Shown here piece by piece: positions 1 through 6,800 of a stretch of 11,648 bases of DNA. The notes below the pieces were generated by a model, which did not search any database, was not told the origin of the DNA, and worked only from the letters and a program-made list of their open reading frames with translations. A program made the position numbers and the translations under genes. Source of the DNA: Strigomonas culicis. Taxonomy: Eukaryota > Euglenozoa > Kinetoplastea > Trypanosomatida > Trypanosomatidae. Positions within the stretch are counted from its first letter, which is position 1; the number at the start of each line of letters is the position of its first letter. The stretch lies in contig AUXH01000598.1 in assembly GCA_000482145.1 (NCBI GenBank), forward strand, positions 1 through 11,648, given 5' to 3'.

Positions 1-4
1 GAAG

Positions 5-32
<28 letters not shown>
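5..32. repeat. (TA)14 microsatellite
   Basis: An uninterrupted TA dinucleotide run of 28 bases, followed by further TA-rich sequence to about 40. It lies in the spacer downstream of the phosphatase gene. Confidence 0.95.
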
Positions 33-38
<6 letters not shown>

Positions 39-311
39 CATTGATATCTTTACATACACCAAAAAGCAATTGAAAGAGAGCTGGGATGAGAACCAAAAGA
101 AAAAAAATCTAACTATTTCTTTACATACAGCAAAAACGAAAAAGGGGAAAATGTATTATATAATCCATGATAGAAGCAAACAAAAAAAAAGTTGGAAAAC
201 GGAAAAAAGCCGCGTTTCTACAGTGTATCGATCAAAGAAAAAAAGAAGGTAAGCCTGAAGAAAGAAGATTTAAAAAGGGGTATAAGAGTAAAAAGCAATT
301 AGTAAGCAATA

Positions 312-360
312 CTGACAACAAAAAAAAAGAAATTGAGAAGGATAAAGAAAGTAAAAAGGT
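312..360 (-). promoter_or_regulatory. Candidate polypyrimidine tract and splice acceptor for the next gene to the left
   Basis: The minus strand of 360-321 is pyrimidine-rich with a run of eight or more T, followed by GTTGTC and then AG at 313-312. The gene it would serve lies outside the window, so this rests on composition and position only. Other pyrimidine tracts further left could serve instead. Confidence 0.3.
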
Positions 361-848
361 ATTATGGGTTCCGCTCCTTCCTATTTGGCGTTGCCAGTTG
401 CATTTTGCGCTCGTGCTTTCTGTTACATATATAATTGTTTATATATATGTTTTTTTTTAGTTCTTTTGCGTTTTCTTGTTGATGAAAAAGTATAGGAGCA
501 AAACGAAACCAAAGGGTATAGTAAAGCGTGGTGCAGAGTAGATCTATTTTTATTATTCTTTATTGATGGTGTTTACCATTTTTTTTTTCTCACCCCATCA
601 CACAGATATGTATGCACTTTCTAATTGTTTTGTTTTTTTGTGCGCGTATAGGGTTTGTCCTTGTAAGATTATTATCGTTCCATTTTTTTTGATGTTTTTT
701 TTTTTGTATGATCATCAGTGGGGAAGTGACAAACGGGGGAAGTAAGTGAATGTTTATACAAAGCAAAAACAGAAGGTACAATTTAAAAAAAAAACGCATG
801 AAGAAACACACCCTTACACATGTACTAGCAGGGCATTCCGTTTTGGCC

Positions 849-3800
849 CTAGCGCTTCCGCGGACCAACGACGGGCCGCGTCAACACAATGGGCGGCAGC
901 CCTTGCCGCGCAGACTCCTTCCGCGGCTGCGGCGGCGAGCCGTGGCTTCCGTTCGCCTTCTTCTTGCCGCGCAGCCCGTTGAGCGCCGCGGCGGCCGCCA
1001 CCGCCGGCGCGGTCGCCGCCGCGGTGCTTTCGTTGGTGTTCAGCGACCCGCTCTCCCGCCGCCGTGCGCTCGGGGTGGGCGAGGTCGCGGCGGTCCGGTG
1101 CGGGTTGGGCGGCAGCTTCTTGCCCGGCGTGGGCGACGTGCCGTGCACCGCCGCCGGTGCGTAGGCCGCGGCGGCCGCCGCCGCCGCGCCGCTCTGGCCC
1201 TGGACGCTGGTTCGCTTCAACTTGTGGGACGTAATGCCTTGCACCGCGGCGGCGGCCGCGGCGCCGCCGCCGCCGCGGCCCGCACTGCCTTCGCGCGCGG
1301 AGGCGACGGTGAGGCTCGGCCGCTTGCTGCCGCCGTGGTGCAAGGCGCTGGCGCTGGCGCTGGAGGCCCCCGGGGAGCTCCTCCGGTGTGGGGGGGCCTT
1401 GCCGGGCGGCGGCTCCGTCGCCGACGACCGCTTGCTGCCGTTGTGGCTGGTGCCACTGCTGCCGTGGGGCAGCGCCGGCAGCATGCCCGGGGAGCCCTCC
1501 GCCTCCGCGCCGCCGCCCTTCGGCCCGCTGAAGCGGCGCGTAACGCTGCGGTTCGTGTCGGTGTCGGCCGAGCTGCGGTGCGACCCGCGGACGTTCTTGC
1601 GCTGCGCGGGCGTCACCGGCGACGCCGCCGGCGAGCCGTCCAGTGCAGGCAGCGCCGCCGTGGCGCTGCTGCCACTCGTGCGCTTGCTGGACACGCCGGT
1701 GCCGCTGCCGCGCTTGCCGCCGCCGCGGTGCTGCGACGCGGAGGGGCTGCTGCCGCCGCGCGTCACCGGCGCCACGTGCGGCGAGTTGAGCGACGGCACG
1801 CTGCTGTGGCGCCGGTCCGCGGGTTCCGCCGCGCCGGGCAGCGACGGCGCGGTCGACAGCCGCCGCTCCGTGAAGGTCGTGAGCACCATCCCCGGCGTCG
1901 CGGCGCTGTCGCCCAGCACGCTCTTGCTCGCCCCGGCGGTCCGCATCGTGTGGCTCGCCGTCGGCGCGGCGCCGCCGCCCTCCTCCTCCTCCTCCTCCAT
2001 GAGGTCGAGCATCAGCGCGGGCGGCGACGAGGCCGCGCTGTCCGGGCCCTTCGCCGGCGGCGCCGGCGAAGGGCCCGGACTCGGGGTGGCGGCGGACGGC
2101 GGCAGCCGGGTGACCCCCGTGTGCGGGACCGACGGCGGCGTCGGCACGCCCTGCTGCTGCTGCTGCTGCTTCAGCTTCTGCTGCTGCGCAAGGATGAAGT
2201 TGGACGGCGTGTTGGCCGAGGTCAGCAGCGGGGGCGGGGCCGGGATCGAGGTGTTCTTGTTTGCGCTGCGGCCGCTATTCGCGTCCGCGGCCGTCACCTC
2301 GATCAACTCTTCGAGGGAGGCCCGCGCGGCGGCCACCGCCTTGCTGCCGACGCTCGTGTTACTGCGGTTGTTCGCATCGCCGCCGCTGGTGTTGTGGCTG
2401 GCGGCGCTGCCGCTCGATGGGGGGGCGGCAATGCTGGTGTGGGTGGAGGAGCCGCCGCGCAGCTCCGCGGTGAGCTGCTTGGGGTTCGCGGCACTCTTCT
2501 TCTTCTTGCGACTCGCCGCCGCCTCCAGCTGGGGCTCCGGCGGCCCGCACCCGTCCTCCGCCGGCGCGCCGGGCGGCGCCGCGGTGACGGCCTGCTGCAT
2601 CGACTTGGAGCGCGCGAAGGAGCTGTGGATGAAGCTGTTGCTATAGTGCTTCCCGCTGTGGTCGACCGGCGGCGTCGCGTGGTGCCCCGCCGGCACGCTC
2701 GGGGTGTGCGGCGGCGGCTGCGGGGTCTGCACGTTTTGGTGCTGCATAGAGTTGAGCGAGTTGCGCTCCTGGTAGATGGTGAAGGGGTTATTGTTTGCGT
2801 TCTGGTTCCCCTCGTTGAAGTGCATCTGTCGATTCGGCATCCGCATCGACATGCGGTGCTCGGCCGGGCGGTTCAGTGTGTAGGGCGTCGCGGACGCGAT
2901 GAGCTGCTTCCGGAAGCGAGTGTTGGGCCCGCCGCCCTGTACCGTGCCGCTGTTGTTGTTGATGCTCGTGCTGTTGGACAGCATCGAGCTGTGGTTGCCG
3001 TAGCTCATCGCGAGCTGCTTCGGTGTCATGAGACCGCTGAGGGCGAGCGCGTCTGTCGCCGGTGACACCATGCCGCCAAAGGGCAGAATGGTGCTGATGT
3101 TCCCGTTGGTGTGGTTCAGCTGGTAGCGGTTCGCATTGTTCGCCGCCGCGCTGCCGCCGCCGAGGACGGTGACGCTCGCGAGTGACGCCATGCTGAGGTC
3201 GAGCTCCACCGGCCGCGCGAGCGCGCTGCTGTGCATGCCGTAGGCGGAGGAGCCCAGCGGGTACCCGTCGCCGTTATGGCTGGAGTTGTTGGTGGCCGCA
3301 AAGTAGCGCGAGGCGCTGCCGATGCCGGGCGCGACGCCGGCGCCGTGGAACAGCGGCTTGTTGGGGCCGGAGGTCTGGATCATAAGCGAGTTGCTGCTCG
3401 TCTCCGCGGTGGTGTTGTGGTGGCTGCTGGGATTGTTCATCGTCGCGGTCGTCACCGTCGACAGCGGCGGCGACAGCCGCGCGCTGTGCTCGGCGCTGGT
3501 GCCCCCCGCGGATATGCCGCCGCTGGCGGGCGTGGCCGTGGCGCCGCCCACGCTGCCGTGCACATTCAGCAGCGCCAGTACATCCTTCAACGGCACGTTC
3601 TCGCCGAAGCGGTCCTTGAGGTCCTTCAGCGTCACCGCGGGCATGCTCAGGCTGGCGCCGGTCGGCGCGAGCTGCAGGCTGCCGCTCGTGCCCTCCTCGC
3701 TGTAGGACACGCCTGTCGTCGGCACGGGCGTGCACACGACGCAGTCCGGCAGGCTGTTGATGTCGACCGCCGCGATGGAGAAGAACGCGACGAACTCGCT

Positions 3801-6800
3801 GAGCAGCACGTAGGGCTGGCCAAAGAGGCGCTCCTCCTCGATGCGGTGCTGCTGCTGGTCGAGGAGCATCGAGAGGAAGCTCGGCGGCAGCAGCTCCTGC
3901 GTCTCCACCGAGCGCGGCATGCGCATCTTGTTCAGGAAGGAGAATCCGTCCTCGCGGATGCAGTGGAAGATGATGGAGGCCTGCGCGGTGGTCATGGGGC
4001 GCTCAAGGAAGAGGTTCATGTAGTCCACCACGGCCGCAAACTCGTGCTGCTTCAGCCGCCGGTCGCGCGACCGGTTCAGCGTCTGGTACGTGAAGCGCAG
4101 GGCGGTCACGGGGTCCTCCGCGTTCATGAACTGCTCCTGTATGCGCACCAGGAGGGGGAAGAGCCACGGCATCGCCTTGCCGGCCTCGCGGCGATAGAAG
4201 GAGCCCTGCATCGCGGCCAGGTCCGCGCCGGCGGCGACGTCGGTCGAGACGTCGCCGCCGTCCGTGATGCTGAGCGTATTGTTGCCGTTTGCGGTGCCGC
4301 TCATGGTGCTCGTGTAGGGCTGCAGCGGCCGCTGCGGCACGGAGGTCGGCGGCGCCTGTGGGCGGTCCTCGGACCCGGGCGACCCCAGCTGTCGCGGGAG
4401 CGCGATGGTGGGCCCGTGCGCGGCGAGCCCGCGCCCGTCCTTCAAAAGGATGGGGCTCTGGCCGCTCGTGACGTGGAGCGTGGAGCCGGAGATGAGGCTC
4501 GCCACGTCATCGTTCGGCGTCGGGTTCAGCAGGCGGCCCATGGTGGCGGGGCCCTTCGCCGCCGGCGCGTGCGGCGGCCCGCCGGCGTCGCCGCTCGGCA
4601 GAGACGACGATGACACGACGATCGGCTGCTGCAGTGGGTTCCCCCGCGCGGCGGCGGCGGCGATCTTCGTCGGCGTCGCGTTCGCGAGGGCGGGGCGCGG
4701 CAGCGACGGCGTGCTGCTCAGCAGTGCCTCCACCTGCGCCGCGTCCAGGGCCGTCGCCGCCGCGGCGCCCGGCGCGGCGGCGCCCTCCTGCCTCGCCGGG
4801 TCGACCGGGCTCGCGACGACGGTGGTTGGCGAGCGGTGCTCCACCTTGCCGGCGGTGAGCGGGCTCAGCAGCACGTCGCCGGTGCTGACGCTGCCGCCGC
4901 GGCCGTCGACGACGATGAGGAGCGGGTTGCTGCACTCGCTCACGGTGCAGCGGCTGCTCGTGTTGCTGCTGCTGCTCGTCCGCCGCAGCAGCTTCCGCTT
5001 CGCCGCCAGCGCGGCGAAGCCGTTCGCGAAGCCGAGGGCGCCGGAGTCCGTCGACGACACGGACGACTCGCGGCGGAGGCCCCCCGCGGGGCGGCCGCCG
5101 TTCTCCTTTTCGTTGTCGCCGCCGCCGCCGCCGGGCGACGGCGAGTCCTGCACGGTCGTTTCCGGCTGCGCGCGGCTCTTCATGAGCATCTGCTGCAGGT
5201 TGGAGAGCATGCGGCCGCCGGTCGCGGCCGGCGGCGCCGCGCTGGCCTCCGCCGGGGCCGCCGCCGCCGCGGCGCCGTCCTTGGGCTTGCTGCTGGCCTC
5301 CGACACGACGCTCGGCGCGACGCTGGAGAAGTCGAGGTCCTCGCCGCTGACGACCTGCACCTCCTCTGCCGCCTCGCTCTGGCCCTCGTCCAGCACCACC
5401 TTCACCCGGTCGATGAAGACGTCGAGGCTCACGTGGCCCTCCATCTCCTGGTCGAAGAAGCGGAAGAGACAGTACATCTCGTTGTCCTCCATCGCGGAGG
5501 CCACCGGGGAGAGCGCGCGGATGTTACTGCTGAAGGCCTTGAAGTCCACCACGACGTTGCGCCAGCCGAACTCGGAGAGGATGTTCTGGCTGTCCAGGAG
5601 GTCCGAGTCCTCGTCCTCGCCGCCGGAGATGGAGAACATTGACTTGTTCCGCACGCGGGTCAGCCTCTGCTGCGCGGGGCTGTTCTGCAGCGAGTTGATG
5701 CTCTGCGTGTCTCCGAGCGATTTCTTGCTGGAGTTGCAGGTGCTGGCGGCGCGCTTGCCGGGCGTGACGCTCTGCCGCGCGGACGATGAATGGCTACTCG
5801 CCACGCTCTGCAGCGGCCCCTCGCTCGTGCAGAAGAGAGTGATGAGGTCCTCCGGCAGGTCGCACTCGCCGAAGATGCGGGTGATCATGCTGAGCTGCCA
5901 CCCGAGACGGTAGTAGCGCGCGAAGGGGGGGTCGAAGTGCCGCAGGAAGCGCACGTACTCGACGCAGGGCACGCCGTCCACCTCCAGATGCGGGCACAGG
6001 TACTGCGACACGTAGTACCACGGAATGTCTAGCCCGGTGACGTCGCGCACGATGGAGCACCACTCAATCTTGTAAATAATCCCGGAGTGGTTCTCATCCG
6101 CGTTGTTGAAGGCGGTGAGGAGGGTGTAGCGGTTCTTGAAGATGACGGTGCGGATGTCGTTGAGGGTGCGCAGCTGGCTCGTCACGATGGCGTCCGCGCC
6201 GTGCGTCTCCATCTCCGGTACGCGGCGGTGCTGTGCGAGGCCACCGCCCTCCGTGTCGCTGATGGAGTTCGACATGGAGCGCGCGGTGAGTATCATCTTG
6301 CTGCGCGCCTCGCTCTTTCCGAGGCCCTCCATCCATGACGGCTTCGCACGCGCGGCGACCGGGATGCAGTACCCGTAGAAGGCGGTCACGAACTCGTCGC
6401 CGTTGACGAGCGCCTCATCCTCCGCGTCACTGCTGCTGCTGCTGCTGCCGCTGCTGCTCGAGTGAGCCTCGAGGATATCGTCCGAGATGCCCTGCGGCTC
6501 CGCCGCGCGCACCACCGGCAGCGACGGCAGGCCGCTGTCCATGCTGGACTGCACGGTGACGTTCGTGCCGCTGTTGCTGATGCTCGCGATGCGCTCGCGG
6601 CCGCGCCGGCGATTGCGGCGCAGGCTCTGCCGCTGGAGCTCCTTGCTGACGTGGTCTTCCTTCAGGAACCAGGTGTGGAAGGTCGGGTTCGCGCTCTCCT
6701 TCTTCAACACCGCGACAGCGCCGCGGTTGCCGGACACGCCGCCGTAGTTGGATGCGCTGAACACGGTGACGTTCATGTTCTTGTGTATGATCTCGAAGCC

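Larger units (their letters stand above)
1..848. other. AT-rich spacer downstream of the phosphatase gene
   Basis: No credible gene. Bases about 440-720 are T-rich on the plus strand (A-rich in the transcript) and are probably the phosphatase 3' UTR. Bases about 95-360 are strongly purine-rich on the plus strand, meaning pyrimidine-rich on the transcribed strand, as expected upstream of a next gene on the left. Open frames in this stretch encode only low-complexity Lys- or Phe-rich peptides. Confidence 0.65.
852..3773 (-). other. Protein region: long disordered C-terminal tail (residues 1798-2771)
   Basis: The tail is rich in Ala, Ser, Pro, Gly, Thr and Asn, with homopeptide tracts (six Gln at 2333-2338, six Glu at 2390-2395, eight Ala at 2660-2667). 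No folded domain is recognised. Between residues 2434 and 2705 there are about ten R/K-R-x-S sites. The protein ends in a basic GPRKR. It probably acts as a phosphorylated regulatory or scaffolding tail, which is inference. It is translated in the same frame as the catalytic domain, with no stop or frameshift. Confidence 0.75.

Noticed and set aside
70..460. Two small plus-strand frames (60 and 97 codons)
   Set aside because: Lys-rich translations of purine-rich spacer, opposite to the gene direction, with no recognisable motif.
1244..1278. 13-bp inverted repeat in GC-rich sequence
   Set aside because: It arises from adjoining GCN (Ala) and GGN (Gly) codon runs, so pairing is expected from low complexity, with several alternative registers.
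750..3065. 771-codon plus-strand open frame (and others at 1222-2646, 3231-4613, 4405-5913, 6462-7736)
   Set aside because: They are antisense to the phosphatase gene and translate to Arg/Ala/Pro-rich or scrambled sequence with no domain. In GC-rich coding DNA, stop codons are rare in the other frames, so long antisense frames are expected.
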